Assembly: GCA_944381155.1 (NCBI GenBank)
Contig: CALWKA010000004.1
Span: forward strand, 1-64,000
Source of the DNA: an uncultured Clostridia bacterium
GTDB lineage: Bacteria > Bacillota > Clostridia > Christensenellales > UBA1242
Length of the DNA: 64,000 bases
Direction: 5' to 3'
Part shown: positions 39,701-49,061 of the stretch, piece by piece
Numbering within the stretch: position 1 is the stretch's first letter
Layout of the letters: each line of letters starts with the position of its first letter
Translations under genes and position numbers: made by a program
Notes under the pieces: model-generated
What the model was told of the DNA's origin: nothing
Database searches by the model: none
Seen by the model: the letters and a program-made list of their open reading frames with translations, nothing else

Positions 39701-40083
39701 AAGTTTATGTGCCTATAATAATTTTGTTTCTTGCTGTCACCGCCCTATGCATTTGGGATGGAATCTATACTCAAAAAGTGTTTGAAAAATTAGAATTAGA
39801 TAGCGAAAAAATCTATATCTCACTACAAACGAATCAAATTACTGATCCAGAAATTCAAAACGATATCATAGATTTGAACGAATATTGGACAGAACAAATG
39901 GATATTTTATGCATATCAATTTCACGAAAAGATTTGCAACCAATATCAGATTATCTGCAATATTTATGCTCATCAATAATTAACGAAAATCAAGAGGATG
40001 CGCTGACATATTCGCGCCTATTGAATTACAACATCATTGGGCTAAATCAAACCACAGGAATTAATATTTTGAATTTAGTCTGA
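39697..40083 (+). CDS. DUF4363 family protein
   Basis: A 128-residue protein with one N-terminal membrane span (about 4-22) and a helical outer domain with many charged residues and a central W (NEYWTEQMDILC). DUF4363 proteins are commonly encoded directly after a DUF421 gene in spore-forming clostridia, exactly as here. The ribosome-binding site AAGGAAGTG lies in the end of the upstream gene and the start overlaps its stop (ATGA). Molecular function is unknown. Confidence 0.85.
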   Translation: MKVYVPIIILFLAVTALCIWDGIYTQKVFEKLELDSEKIYISLQTNQITDPEIQNDIIDLNEYWTEQMDILCISISRKDLQPISDYLQYLCSSIINENQEDALTYSRLLNYNIIGLNQTTGINILNLV

Positions 40084-40224
40084 ATTTTAATTTAAAATAT
40101 TAAACTAAAAAATTCAAAATTAAAACTTTAAAAAATTATACATAAGAAGTTATCCAAATTTAAGTTATAATTTTATTTAAAAATGTAAAATTCTCAAAAT
40201 AAATTTTCGAATAATTTTATTAAA

Positions 40225-40271
40225 AAAAGGACTTAATTAATATAGAATAAATCTAAATCAAAAGTCCTTTT
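40225..40271. terminator. bidirectional terminator
   Basis: AAAAGGACTT/AAGTCCTTTT is a perfect 10-bp stem with a 27-nt loop. On the minus strand seven T follow, ending the uvrA unit; on the plus strand it lies 142 bp after the DUF4363 stop with a shorter T-run. The stem sequence is shared with the terminators at 5274 and 43748. Confidence 0.8.
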
Positions 40272-40371
40272 CACTAATTTTAAAAAATAAATTAAAAATA
40301 TTATAGTAATATCAAAAATTTTTTAGTTATTTATAGATTTTTGTAGAATTTTTATGCAATTTTTAAAAATT

Positions 40372-40689
40372 TTACAACAAAGTTAAAAATGTGACAGTAC
40401 AAATAATCACCATAATTATCAACACAAAAGTGAGCGTCGCCACTTCGTTGATCGTGGAAGAAAAATTAAAAAGGCTCGCCTTCGGTATGCCATTTACTTT
40501 AATATAATCTAAAATTTTGCTTGTTGAACTATTCACTTTTGCAATCTGATTTTTATATGATTTTCCACTATTTATGCTTTTCGCACGAAAAATTTTAATC
40601 ATAATTTTTTGCCTTGATTTGATTTCGTCAATTGTGGAATCATATTTTAGATCCATATAATGATAGCAACGCTTTATTTCTTTATCCAT
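40372..40689 (-). CDS. tail-anchored protein with a degenerate J-like domain
   Basis: A 105-residue protein. Residues 7-65 (CYHYMDLKYDSTIDEIKSRQ, then NQIAKVNSSTSKILDYIKVNG) follow the helix pattern of a DnaJ J-domain (hydrophobic-x-L-x-x-x-A/S-T-x-x-E-I-K ... I-N-x-A-x-x-x-L). The HPD tripeptide that activates DnaK is missing, so it should not act as a normal co-chaperone. A single C-terminal span (about 83-104) makes it tail anchored in the inner membrane with the J-like part inside. GGGGAAGT precedes the ATG. It starts 7 bp after the uvrA stop and is surely co-transcribed with it. Confidence 0.72.
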   Translation of the reverse strand: MDKEIKRCYHYMDLKYDSTIDEIKSRQKIMIKIFRAKSINSGKSYKNQIAKVNSSTSKILDYIKVNGIPKASLFNFSSTINEVATLTFVLIIMVIICTVTFLTLL

Positions 40690-40696
40690 ACTTCCC

Positions 40697-43513
40697 CTAT
40701 TTATTCAACATTTTCTTTAAATATGTGCCGGTATAACTTGATTTCACTTTTGCAACTTCTTCAGGCGTACCAGTCGCTACTATTTTCCCGCCACCTTCTC
40801 CGCCTTCTGGTCCCATATCTATGATATAATCGGCTGTCTTGACTATGTCCAAATTGTGCTCTATCACCACGACTGTATTTCCGTTGCCAACCAATCTTTG
40901 CAATATGTCAACCAATCTTTTCACATCGTATGAATGCAATCCTGTGGTAGGTTCGTCCAAAATGTAGACTGTGTTTCCTGTGTCGCGTTTTGTTAGTTCG
41001 GTTGCCAATTTCAATCTTTGCGCTTCCCCACCAGACAATGTGGTTGCACTTTGCCCCAATTTTATATACCCTAATCCGACATCAACCAATGTCTGCAATT
41101 TGCTTTTTATTTGAGGAAGTGCATCGAAAAATTCGTACGCTTCATCAATTGTCATTTCTAGCACATCATAAATAGATTTTCCTTTGTATAGCACATCCAA
41201 AACTTCGCGCGAATATCGTTTTCCGCCACACACTTCGCACGGCACAAAAACATCCGGCATAAAGTACATTCTCAATCGCTTTACTCCATCACCTGAACAG
41301 GCTTCACATCGCCCACCTTCCACATTGAAACTAAATTTCCCCAGGTCAAAACCTTTTTCTTTTGCTTGTGGAGTGGACGCAAAAAGTTCCCTAATTTTTG
41401 TGAACACTCCCGAATAAGTGGCAGGATTGCTTCTAGGCGTACGACCAATAGGCGTCTGATCAATTTGTATTACTTTATCTATTCCTTCAATGCCTAAAAT
41501 ATCCATTAAATTTTTATCTTGATCGCGCCTGTTGAGTTTGTTGAACAACGCTTGATAAAAAATGTCATTGACTAGCGTAGATTTTCCGCTACCGCTCACC
41601 CCTGTTATACAAGTGAGCACCCCGCGCGGAATAGCGACATCTAAATCTTCAATATTGTGTTCCCTACAGCCAAGCAATCTAATGAATCCTTTGTCTGTGC
41701 TTCGTCTTTTTTCAGGAACTTCTATCTTCATTTCACCCGACAAAAATTTACCTGTGATAGATCGTGAATTATCGATAAGGTCCTGCACGCTTCCATATGC
41801 CACCACTTCACCACCATTAGTGCCTGCAAATGGCCCAATATCTACTAGATAATCTGCCTGCCTAATCGTATCTTCGTCGTGCTCTACCACAATAAGCGTG
41901 TTGCCCAAATCGCGTAAATTTTTCAGAGTGTCAATCAATCGATCGTTATCTCGCTGATGCAATCCAATGCTTGGTTCGTCCAATATATACAGCACTCCGC
42001 TCAATCCGCTTCCAATCTGTGTGGCCAAACGAATACGCTGTGACTCTCCGCCCGAAAGCGTGCCTGCACGCCTAGACAAAGTCAAATATGTCAATCCAAC
42101 ATTTATAAGAAATGAGAGTCTAGCGCTGATCTCTTTGATAATGCTTTCTGCAATCATTTGATCAGTTTTGCTCAATTCCAACGAAGTGATGAATCTATAT
42201 AATTTTGTTATAGACATATCGCACAATTCTGCAATATTTTTTTGGTTTATTTTGATTGATAATGCGCTCGGATTTAGCCTTTTGCCTAAACATTCAGGGC
42301 AAGTATCTTCACTCATCAATTTATATATTTCTTCCTTGACATACTCACTCTGCGATTCTTGGAATCTTCTCAAAAGGTCAGGAATAATTCCCATAAACAA
42401 AGCATCTTTTTGTGTGCAATATTGATGCAAATTAGGTGCGATTGCTTCTTTGTCACCACTTTCACCATTTATCAGCACATTCCTAGCCTCTTTAGGAATT
42501 TTATAATATGGCATATCCAATGTGAAATTGTATTTTTTGCCCAATTTTTGCAATGCGCGTTTCGTCATTCCTGTGGTGTCAATATTAAATCCCATCACTG
42601 CCAATGCACCTTCGTTTATTGACAGTCTATCATTTTTAACTATAGAACTTTCGCCAATTTTGATCACATACCCCAACCCGCCACATTTTGGACAAGCTCC
42701 TGCGTGATTGTTGAAACTAAATAGCGTAGGTTCAATGTCTGGAATGGAAATTCCGCAGTCTACACAACTATATTTTACGCTATATAATTTATCTTCGCCA
42801 TCGTCATTGATGACCGCCAATCCATCCGCCATCTGCAAACATTTCTCAACAGATTCAGTAAGACGCGAGATTATCCCGTCTTTTTTCACCAATCTATCTA
42901 CAACGACATAAATATCGTGGCGTTTGTTTTTGTCCAGGACAATAGAATCATCTAGTGAATATATTTGCTTGTCTACCATAACGCGCACAAATCCGTCTTT
43001 TCGCAATCCGTCCAGCGTCTTTTCGTGACTGCCTTTTTGCGCTCTGATTATCGGTGCCATCACAAGCAATTTGCTCCCGTCTTCTGCTTCCAAGATTCTA
43101 TCCACTATCTGATCAATTGTTTGAACGCTGATCGGTTTGCCACATTTTGGGCAATATGGTTTGCCAATTCGTGCAAACAAAAGTCTCAAATAATCATATA
43201 TTTCCGTGATGGTTCCCACAGTTGAACGCGGATTGTTGTTTGTGCTCTTTTGATCAATCGAGATTGTGGGGCTCAATCCGTCTATGCTCTCCACATCGGG
43301 CTTGTTCATCTGACCTAAAAACTGCCTAGCATAACTAGACAAACTTTCCATATATCGTCTTTGTCCTTCAGCAAAGATTGTGTCAAATGCGAGAGTAGAT
43401 TTCCCGCACCCGCTCACTCCACAAAAAACTACCAATTTATTTTTAGGAATAATGACATCTACATTTTTTAGATTGTTTTCTTTTGCACCTTTTACAACTA
43501 TATTTTCTAACAT
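40697..43513 (-). CDS. uvrA: UvrA, damage-recognition ATPase of excision repair
   Basis: A 938-residue ABC-type ATPase that finds DNA lesions with UvrB. Both nucleotide-binding halves are complete: Walker A GVSGCGKSTLAFDT near the N-terminus and GVSGSGKSTLVNDIF in the second half, two LSGGE signatures, and two ILDEP Walker B motifs. Zinc-finger Cys pairs are present (CPKCGKPI, CVDCG...CPKCGG, CEAC...CEVCGGKRY). AAGGTGG precedes the ATG at 43513; a GTG two codons earlier is less likely. It is followed 7 bp later by a J-like membrane-protein gene. uvrB lies about 3 kb away on the other strand, so the usual uvrBA operon is split. Confidence 0.98.
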   Translation of the reverse strand: MLENIVVKGAKENNLKNVDVIIPKNKLVVFCGVSGCGKSTLAFDTIFAEGQRRYMESLSSYARQFLGQMNKPDVESIDGLSPTISIDQKSTNNNPRSTVGTITEIYDYLRLLFARIGKPYCPKCGKPISVQTIDQIVDRILEAEDGSKLLVMAPIIRAQKGSHEKTLDGLRKDGFVRVMVDKQIYSLDDSIVLDKNKRHDIYVVVDRLVKKDGIISRLTESVEKCLQMADGLAVINDDGEDKLYSVKYSCVDCGISIPDIEPTLFSFNNHAGACPKCGGLGYVIKIGESSIVKNDRLSINEGALAVMGFNIDTTGMTKRALQKLGKKYNFTLDMPYYKIPKEARNVLINGESGDKEAIAPNLHQYCTQKDALFMGIIPDLLRRFQESQSEYVKEEIYKLMSEDTCPECLGKRLNPSALSIKINQKNIAELCDMSITKLYRFITSLELSKTDQMIAESIIKEISARLSFLINVGLTYLTLSRRAGTLSGGESQRIRLATQIGSGLSGVLYILDEPSIGLHQRDNDRLIDTLKNLRDLGNTLIVVEHDEDTIRQADYLVDIGPFAGTNGGEVVAYGSVQDLIDNSRSITGKFLSGEMKIEVPEKRRSTDKGFIRLLGCREHNIEDLDVAIPRGVLTCITGVSGSGKSTLVNDIFYQALFNKLNRRDQDKNLMDILGIEGIDKVIQIDQTPIGRTPRSNPATYSGVFTKIRELFASTPQAKEKGFDLGKFSFNVEGGRCEACSGDGVKRLRMYFMPDVFVPCEVCGGKRYSREVLDVLYKGKSIYDVLEMTIDEAYEFFDALPQIKSKLQTLVDVGLGYIKLGQSATTLSGGEAQRLKLATELTKRDTGNTVYILDEPTTGLHSYDVKRLVDILQRLVGNGNTVVVIEHNLDIVKTADYIIDMGPEGGEGGGKIVATGTPEEVAKVKSSYTGTYLKKMLNK

Positions 43514-43550
43514 ATCCACCTTCTAATTTTTCTCAATTAAAACATTTAAT

Positions 43551-43579
43551 ATTATACCACAATTATCGTCAATTTTCAA
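43551..43579 (-). promoter_or_regulatory. promoter of uvrA
   Basis: Reverse strand: TTGAAA (43579-43574), a 17-bp spacer and a perfect TATAAT (43556-43551), 38 bp before the uvrA ATG. No obvious LexA box of clostridial or Bacillus type (GAAC-N4-GTTC or CGAAC-N4-GTTCG) is present around it. Confidence 0.8.
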
Positions 43580-43827
43580 GTGGAATTTTCTACTAATTTA
43601 TATCAAGTCTGAAAATGCAAGACAATTTCAAATTAATTATAACCAAATTTATAAAATAAAATGAATTTGATAAATTTATCTAATAAAAAAAATTTATTTT
43701 GCTATCAAAATTGATACAAATATCTAAATTTAATGCTATAAAATGCAAAAAGGGACTTTCAATTTTGTGTTTATCCAAAATTCAAGTCCCTTTTCGTTTA
43801 TTATCTAACTAAAACTCCTATCTAGAA
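43580..43827. other. spacer upstream of uvrA
   Basis: AT-rich spacer, about 310 bp in all counting the uvrA promoter. It contains the terminator at 43748-43794. No gene is seen. Confidence 0.5.
43748..43794 (-). terminator. terminator of the 128-residue membrane-protein gene
   Basis: AAAAGGGACTT/AAGTCCCTTTT forms an 11-bp perfect stem, extended by a nearly complementary inner CAATTTTG/CAAAATTC, and five T follow on the minus strand. It lies 34 bp past the gene end. It belongs to the same stem family as 5274 and 40225. Confidence 0.88.
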
Positions 43828-44214
43828 CTAATTTCTCCTTGGAATTGTAATGATCAATACCAATGCCAAAATGCCGACGCCAATCGCTATATAATATCCC
43901 ACTTGATTGAAAAATCCATTGCCAATATTATATAATGAATTGATGCTGATAACATCGTCTGCTTCTTCAAAATCTTCATCAATGCTCAACCAAACTTCGT
44001 TGCCTTTCAATTTATAATAATATTTAGTCGTGATGCCCAATTCGTTTTCTGCTGTGACAGTGCCATCCCAGTCAAAATTGTATGTTGCTTCTATCTTCGT
44101 ATTTCCAATTTCTGTAGAGCGCACATATTCGCCAAATGGAAGAATAAAACAAGGATAGCCATAACATACTACAACAAATGCCACACATAAAATCATAACA
44201 ATTTTTCTCAACAT
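43828..44214 (-). CDS. small membrane protein with an extracytoplasmic beta domain
   Basis: A 128-residue protein with two spans, at about residues 6-24 and 105-123, and a beta-strand-rich middle part between them (NTKIEATYNFDWDGTVTAEN, TTKYYYKLKGNEVWL). The middle resembles the small lipocalin-like DUF5640-type domains in which a GTY/GTV strand is followed by Y-x-I/L-x-G-x-x-I/V. That resemblance is only approximate. GGTGG lies about six bases before the ATG. Single gene; function unknown. Confidence 0.7.
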   Translation of the reverse strand: MLRKIVMILCVAFVVVCYGYPCFILPFGEYVRSTEIGNTKIEATYNFDWDGTVTAENELGITTKYYYKLKGNEVWLSIDEDFEEADDVISINSLYNIGNGFFNQVGYYIAIGVGILALVLIITIPRRN

Positions 44215-44331
44215 AATCTACCACCCTTTTATAAACATTTTAATTATACACCATAATGAGCAAACTGTCAAGACATCTATGCTACAAAATGATTACAATA
44301 TTATTCAATTTCAAGATTAAAAACTTATTGC

Positions 44332-44359
44332 TTGACAAAAATAATAATAAAATTAAAAT
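44332..44359 (+). promoter_or_regulatory. promoter of pepF
   Basis: TTGACA (44332-44337), a 16-bp spacer and TAAAAT (44354-44359), 20 bp before the ATG at 44380. Confidence 0.7.
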
Positions 44360-44379
44360 AATTGATAAAGGAGAATAAA

Positions 44380-46149
44380 ATGAAAAAACGAAATCAAATA
44401 CCAGCAGAATACAAATGGGACTTGTCAAGTTATATACAAAATGATGCAGAAATTGACGAAATTTTTAAAAAAATGGAAAAATTGACTAAAATTTTACCAA
44501 AATATAGCGGAAAATTGCAAAATCCCAATATTTTATACGAGCGCCTAAATAATTACAAAGACGATTTTATTGCCATAGCAAAATTGGCTCATTTCATATC
44601 ACACAATTTAAACACAGATTCATCAAACACAAAGATGCTTTTATTAGATCAAAAATTTAACAATTTATATGGCCAAATGAGCGAAGCAAATTCGTATTTT
44701 GTTCCACAACTATACGAACTGCCCGAAGAATATTTAAAATCACTATTAGCAAATAAAAAGTTTTCAAATTATGACAATTTAATCAAAGAAATAATAAAAT
44801 TAAAGCCACATAAAATAGACGAGAAAACAAATGAATTGTTGTCTAAAATGAGTAATTTTTTAGGCAATAATGAGAACATTCACAGCATAATCGTAGACTC
44901 CGAAATCAAATTCGATGACGCTATGGACAAGACGGGAAAATTGAAAAAAGTAGACAACTCCACTTATCCAAAATATTTGCGCGGAAATGATGCAATCCTT
45001 CGAAAAAATGCGTTTGATTCACGAATGACCGCTTTTTCTAGACTGAACAAAACATTTTCAGAATTGTATCTAAAAGATATTGAATATGACAAATTTTTGT
45101 CTAAACTCACCAATTATTCGAATTTATTGGAAAGTGTTTTGCTAGAAGATGATATCCCAAAAGCAGTATTTGATAATATAATAAAATTTACAGAAAAATA
45201 CATTCCATTATTGCAAGATTATTGCAAAACGCGTGCAAAAATATCAAAAAATAAAAAATTTGCATATTATGACCTTTTTGAAGACGCAAAAAACAACTCA
45301 AAAATTTCGCTTGAACAAGCAAAGGATATGATAACAAACGCCTTAAAGCCATTGGGAGAAGAATATCTAGCCAACTTAAATAGAAAGTTGAATGACAACT
45401 CTATTGATTATTTCCCTAATGAAAACAAAAATTCGGGCGCATACTGCTCACACTGTTATGGCGCGAAGACGGTCGTTTTGACAAATTATCTGTTCAATTA
45501 TAATTCTGTATCAACTTTATGTCACGAACTAGGACATTGTATTAATGCTGAATATTTTTTGCATTCTCAACCATACGAAAAGGCTGATATCACTATCTTT
45601 GCAGCTGAAATTGCAAGCACAACGAACGAAATATTGTTGAATCAATATATGTTGAATCATTCAAAAGGCAAGGATAGGTCGTATTATCTTCACCATTTCC
45701 TAGATGATGTTAGGAGCACTATTTTTAGACAGATTATTTTCACAGAATTTGAATTGTACGCTCATCAAAAAATTGAAAACAATGAGCCTATAACTTATGA
45801 AGATCTAAACAATTGTTATCTAAATCTAAATAAAAAATTCTATGGAAAATCTTTGATTATTCCTGAAAAATTGCAGTACGAATGGATGTGTGTACCGCAT
45901 TTCTACTCGCCTTACTATGTGTTCACTTATGCCACTGGATTAGTTACAGCCATTGCAATAGTGGACAAAATATTGTCTGATAGCAATTTTTACAAATCTT
46001 ATATCAACTTTTTAAAAAATGGCACAAACAGACCTGCTGTCGAAGTTTTGAAAGAAATTGGAATTGATCTAACTAGTGATCAACCATACGAAACGGCGTT
46101 TAATTTTATAAAAAAACAATTAGAATTATATAAATCGTTAAATAAATAA
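44380..46149 (+). CDS. pepF: Oligoendopeptidase F (M3 metallopeptidase)
   Basis: From the ATG at 44380 (AAAGGAG nine bases upstream) the protein has 589 residues, normal for PepF. The zinc site HELGH is at about 382-386 (STLCHELGHCINAEYF), with the third ligand Glu in the following ITIFAAEIASTTNE helix. The C-terminal segment with PHFYSPYYVFTYATGL is typical of the M3B group. It cleaves short peptides in the cytoplasm. The Lys/Asn-rich composition follows the AT-rich genome. It stands alone between its promoter and the following winged-helix genes, which appear to have their own promoter. Confidence 0.95.
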   Translation: MKKRNQIPAEYKWDLSSYIQNDAEIDEIFKKMEKLTKILPKYSGKLQNPNILYERLNNYKDDFIAIAKLAHFISHNLNTDSSNTKMLLLDQKFNNLYGQMSEANSYFVPQLYELPEEYLKSLLANKKFSNYDNLIKEIIKLKPHKIDEKTNELLSKMSNFLGNNENIHSIIVDSEIKFDDAMDKTGKLKKVDNSTYPKYLRGNDAILRKNAFDSRMTAFSRLNKTFSELYLKDIEYDKFLSKLTNYSNLLESVLLEDDIPKAVFDNIIKFTEKYIPLLQDYCKTRAKISKNKKFAYYDLFEDAKNNSKISLEQAKDMITNALKPLGEEYLANLNRKLNDNSIDYFPNENKNSGAYCSHCYGAKTVVLTNYLFNYNSVSTLCHELGHCINAEYFLHSQPYEKADITIFAAEIASTTNEILLNQYMLNHSKGKDRSYYLHHFLDDVRSTIFRQIIFTEFELYAHQKIENNEPITYEDLNNCYLNLNKKFYGKSLIIPEKLQYEWMCVPHFYSPYYVFTYATGLVTAIAIVDKILSDSNFYKSYINFLKNGTNRPAVEVLKEIGIDLTSDQPYETAFNFIKKQLELYKSLNK

Positions 46150-46160
46150 TTTAGAAAAGA

Positions 46161-46189
46161 TTGCAAAAGATAATTATAAATGTTATAAT
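46161..46189 (+). promoter_or_regulatory. possible promoter of the winged-helix/uvrB unit
   Basis: TTGCAA (46161-46166), a 17-bp spacer and TATAAT (46184-46189). The geometry is good, but the ATG follows only 10 bp later, so the AAAGGGTGA at 46190-46198 would be largely outside the mRNA. Either the transcript starts immediately and is leaderless, or the box is accidental in AT-rich DNA. Confidence 0.45.
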
Positions 46190-46199
46190 AAAGGGTGAT

Positions 46200-46571
46200 A
46201 TGTTAGACAAAAAATCAATATCCGTATTAAAAGCAATGAATAAGTTGGCATTAGGTAGTGCGTACAAAGTGGTCACTACAGATGAAATTATGTCTATTCT
46301 TGCTCAAAAGGCACAATATGATAATGACAGTTTGAAAGATATAATCAGTTTTTTGGAAAAACAAGAATATATCAATGTCAAATTCAGCGAAGACAATACT
46401 TATTGTTATTCAATCACTCCAAAAGGCAATATCTATTTGGAGCAAACTGACGGAAAAACTAAATCTCATACCACTAAACAAAATAAATTTTTGCCATATT
46501 TGTTTGTGGCTGTTGCCTCATTTGTTGGCACAATACTGGCATTGATTATTTTCTTCTTATTAACATTATAA
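46200..46571 (+). CDS. tail-anchored winged-helix protein 1
   Basis: From the ATG at 46200 (AAAGGGTGAT just before it) 123 residues. Residues 1-85 read as a winged helix: LDKKSISVLKAMNKL (helix 1), VTTDEIMSIL, DSLKDIISFLEKQEYI (recognition-type helix), then a wing YCYSITPKGNIYLEQ. A basic linker leads to one C-terminal span (about 98-121), so the DNA-binding-like part would face the cytoplasm, tethered to the membrane. The next gene is a diverged paralogue with the same layout, and uvrB follows. DNA binding is inferred. Confidence 0.75.
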   Translation: MLDKKSISVLKAMNKLALGSAYKVVTTDEIMSILAQKAQYDNDSLKDIISFLEKQEYINVKFSEDNTYCYSITPKGNIYLEQTDGKTKSHTTKQNKFLPYLFVAVASFVGTILALIIFFLLTL

Positions 46572-46586
46572 ACAAGGGAATCAAAA

Positions 46587-46943
46587 ATGTTAACATTCAA
46601 AGAAAAATATGTAATGGAATATGTTTATCAAAAATGTCAAGGCAAAAAATCTTGCCTTATTTCTCCGCGCGAAATTATTTCATTTGCAGCAGATAGATAT
46701 GTCATTTATCCTGACGAATTGGAAAAAATAATGACAAATTTAAGTTATGACAACTACATTGAACTTTTCAAATCGGACAAAAAAGGTAGCCCTGTATTTT
46801 GTGTTTCTCTCAAGATAAAGGGAGAGGGATTCCATCGCGAACTCACAAACAACAAACGCAATCTCCTATTATTGCTCGGGCGCACTTGCATACTGGCAGT
46901 GATAAGCGCATTGATAGGTGTGTTTATACGATTTATGTTCTAG
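46587..46943 (+). CDS. tail-anchored winged-helix protein 2
   Basis: A 118-residue protein parallel to its upstream neighbour: an N-terminal winged-helix-like part ([42 protein letters not shown], wing [17 protein letters not shown]) and a C-terminal span (about 95-117). The two share layout and spacing but little identity, so the duplication is old. GGGA lies eight bases before the ATG. uvrB begins 7 bp after its stop, so both winged-helix genes and uvrB form one transcription unit. Confidence 0.75.
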   Translation: MLTFKEKYVMEYVYQKCQGKKSCLISPREIISFAADRYVIYPDELEKIMTNLSYDNYIELFKSDKKGSPVFCVSLKIKGEGFHRELTNNKRNLLLLLGRTCILAVISALIGVFIRFMF

Positions 46944-46950
46944 GACGATT

Positions 46951-48909
46951 ATGGAATATCGAAATTTTGAATTAGTATCAAAATATAAGCCAACAGGTGA
47001 TCAGCCTGAAGCAATTCAATCTCTAGTTGAAGGAATAAACGACGGACTGCAAGCCCAAGTTTTGAAGGGCGTCACAGGTAGCGGAAAGACATTTACTATG
47101 GCAAATGTTATAGCACAAGTCAATCGCCCTACCCTTGTGCTTGCTCACAACAAGACTCTTGCGGCTCAACTTTGCAACGAGTTTAGAGAATTTTTCCCTA
47201 ATAATAGAGTTGAATTTTTTGTGTCTTACTACGACTATTATCAGCCAGAAGCGTATATCGTTTCTAGTGATACATATATTGAAAAAGATATGAGCGTCAA
47301 TGACGAGATAGACAAATTGCGCCACAGCGCCACAAGCAGTCTGCTTGAAAGGTCGGACACAATCGTAGTCGCTTCCGTCTCCTGTATCTATGGGTTGGGT
47401 GCGCCGAAAGAATATTATGATTTGCACATTTCGTTGCGTGCTGGCGACAAGATGACCAGAGAAGAATTGATATCTAGACTAATTAGCATTCAATACACGC
47501 GAAATGACATAGATTTTACTCGTTCTACCTTCCGCGCGCGTGGCGATGTGGTGGATATCTTCCCCGCTGACAGCAGTGAACGCGCAATTAGGGTTGAATT
47601 TTTTGATGATGAAATTGAACAAATTAGCGAATTTGAAGCAGTCACAGGTAAGGTTATAGACAAATTAAAGCACGCATCTATTTTCCCTGCTAGCCACTAC
47701 GCTGTAGGAAGTGAACGCCTAAACAATGCGCTTGAACAAATAAAATTGGACGCAAAAGAACGCGAAGAATATTTTACCAAAGAAGGAAAATATATAGAAG
47801 CGCAACGCATTCGCGAACGCACAAACTATGATATTGAAATGATGCAAGAAATGGGTTATTGCTCTGGCATCGAAAATTATTCGAGATATTTTGACGGCAG
47901 GAAACCGGGTGAACCGCCATATACATTATTAGATTATTTTCCTAATGGATTTTTACTATTTGTGGACGAAAGTCATATTACCCTGCCACAAGTGCGCGGT
48001 ATGTACAATGGAGATAGAGCAAGAAAAACAAGTCTAGTAGATTATGGTTTTCGTTTGCCTAGTGCTTTTGACAACCGCCCACTAAATTTTGACGAATTCA
48101 ATTCACGAATTGGTCAGACAATATATGTTTCTGCCACTCCTAATGAATATGAACTTTCTCTAGCAGGTCAGGTGGTGGAACAAGTCATCCGTCCTACATA
48201 TCTATTAGATCCCGAAATTGAAGTGCGCCCGAGCCTTGGACAAGTTGATGATCTGGCGGACGAAATCAAGAAAAACATCGCCAAAAAAGGCAAAATATTG
48301 GTCACAACACTTACAAAAAAGATGGCAGAAGATTTATCATCATATTTTGGGGAAAATGGTATAAGAGTCAAATATCTGCATAGTGATATTGATACTTTGG
48401 AACGCGTGAAAATTATCAATGAGTTGCGTGCGGACGAATTCGATGTTTTGATAGGTATCAACCTGCTTCGTGAAGGTCTTGATCTACCCGAAGTTAGTTT
48501 GGTGGCAATTCTAGATACGGACAAAGAAGGATTTTTGCGTAGCGCCACTTCGCTTATTCAGATTGTAGGTCGAGCAGCGCGCAATAGTGAAAGTAAAGTG
48601 ATAATGTACGCAGATAGAATCACGGATAGTATGCGACAAGCAATAGATGAAACGAACAGACGCCGTGAAAAGCAGATGAAATACAATATAGAGCACAATG
48701 TCAAGCCTATGACTATCAAAAAGGATATAGTAGACACATTAAAAATTAGAATGGACAAAGATGAAGAACAGATGTCTAAAACTGACATTTCTAAAAAAAT
48801 CGAACAATTGAAAGGAATGATGAACACTGCTGCATCTCAACTTGATTTTGAAACAGCTATCACACTCCGAGAAGAGATTGCAAAACTAAAAAGAAAACTG
48901 CGAAAATAA
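46951..48909 (+). CDS. uvrB: UvrB, excision-repair helicase-like subunit
   Basis: A 652-residue protein that loads at lesions after UvrA and recruits UvrC. It contains Walker A GVTGSGKT (about 39-46), the DNA-clamping beta-hairpin [13 protein letters not shown], Walker B VDESH, the helicase motif [27 protein letters not shown], and the C-terminal UvrC-binding coiled coil ([20 protein letters not shown]). AGGA precedes the ATG at 46951; an upstream GTG at 46918 would overlap the previous gene and is rejected. It is the last gene of its unit. Confidence 0.98.
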   Translation: MEYRNFELVSKYKPTGDQPEAIQSLVEGINDGLQAQVLKGVTGSGKTFTMANVIAQVNRPTLVLAHNKTLAAQLCNEFREFFPNNRVEFFVSYYDYYQPEAYIVSSDTYIEKDMSVNDEIDKLRHSATSSLLERSDTIVVASVSCIYGLGAPKEYYDLHISLRAGDKMTREELISRLISIQYTRNDIDFTRSTFRARGDVVDIFPADSSERAIRVEFFDDEIEQISEFEAVTGKVIDKLKHASIFPASHYAVGSERLNNALEQIKLDAKEREEYFTKEGKYIEAQRIRERTNYDIEMMQEMGYCSGIENYSRYFDGRKPGEPPYTLLDYFPNGFLLFVDESHITLPQVRGMYNGDRARKTSLVDYGFRLPSAFDNRPLNFDEFNSRIGQTIYVSATPNEYELSLAGQVVEQVIRPTYLLDPEIEVRPSLGQVDDLADEIKKNIAKKGKILVTTLTKKMAEDLSSYFGENGIRVKYLHSDIDTLERVKIINELRADEFDVLIGINLLREGLDLPEVSLVAILDTDKEGFLRSATSLIQIVGRAARNSESKVIMYADRITDSMRQAIDETNRRREKQMKYNIEHNVKPMTIKKDIVDTLKIRMDKDEEQMSKTDISKKIEQLKGMMNTAASQLDFETAITLREEIAKLKRKLRK

Positions 48910-49024
48910 TATATAAATTAAAACACCAAAACATAAAATTATATTTAAACAATAAACTGTTGATCATAAAGACTGAAAAGCATACTACTGCTATCATAAA
49001 TGTGAAAATGATAATAAACTAAAT

Positions 49025-49057
49025 AAAAAAATCTCTTAATTGCTTAAGAGATTTTTT
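49025..49057. terminator. bidirectional terminator between uvrB and the Ig-like surface gene
   Basis: AAAAAATCTCTTAA and TTAAGAGATTTTTT form a 14-bp stem with a 4-nt loop and T-runs both ways. It sits 5 bp from the end of the minus-strand surface gene and about 115 bp after uvrB. Confidence 0.92.
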
Positions 49058-49061
49058 CATA

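Noticed and set aside
46918-46950. Upstream GTG start for uvrB
   Set aside because: It would overlap the preceding gene, has no ribosome-binding site, and the conserved N-terminus begins at 46951 after AGGA.
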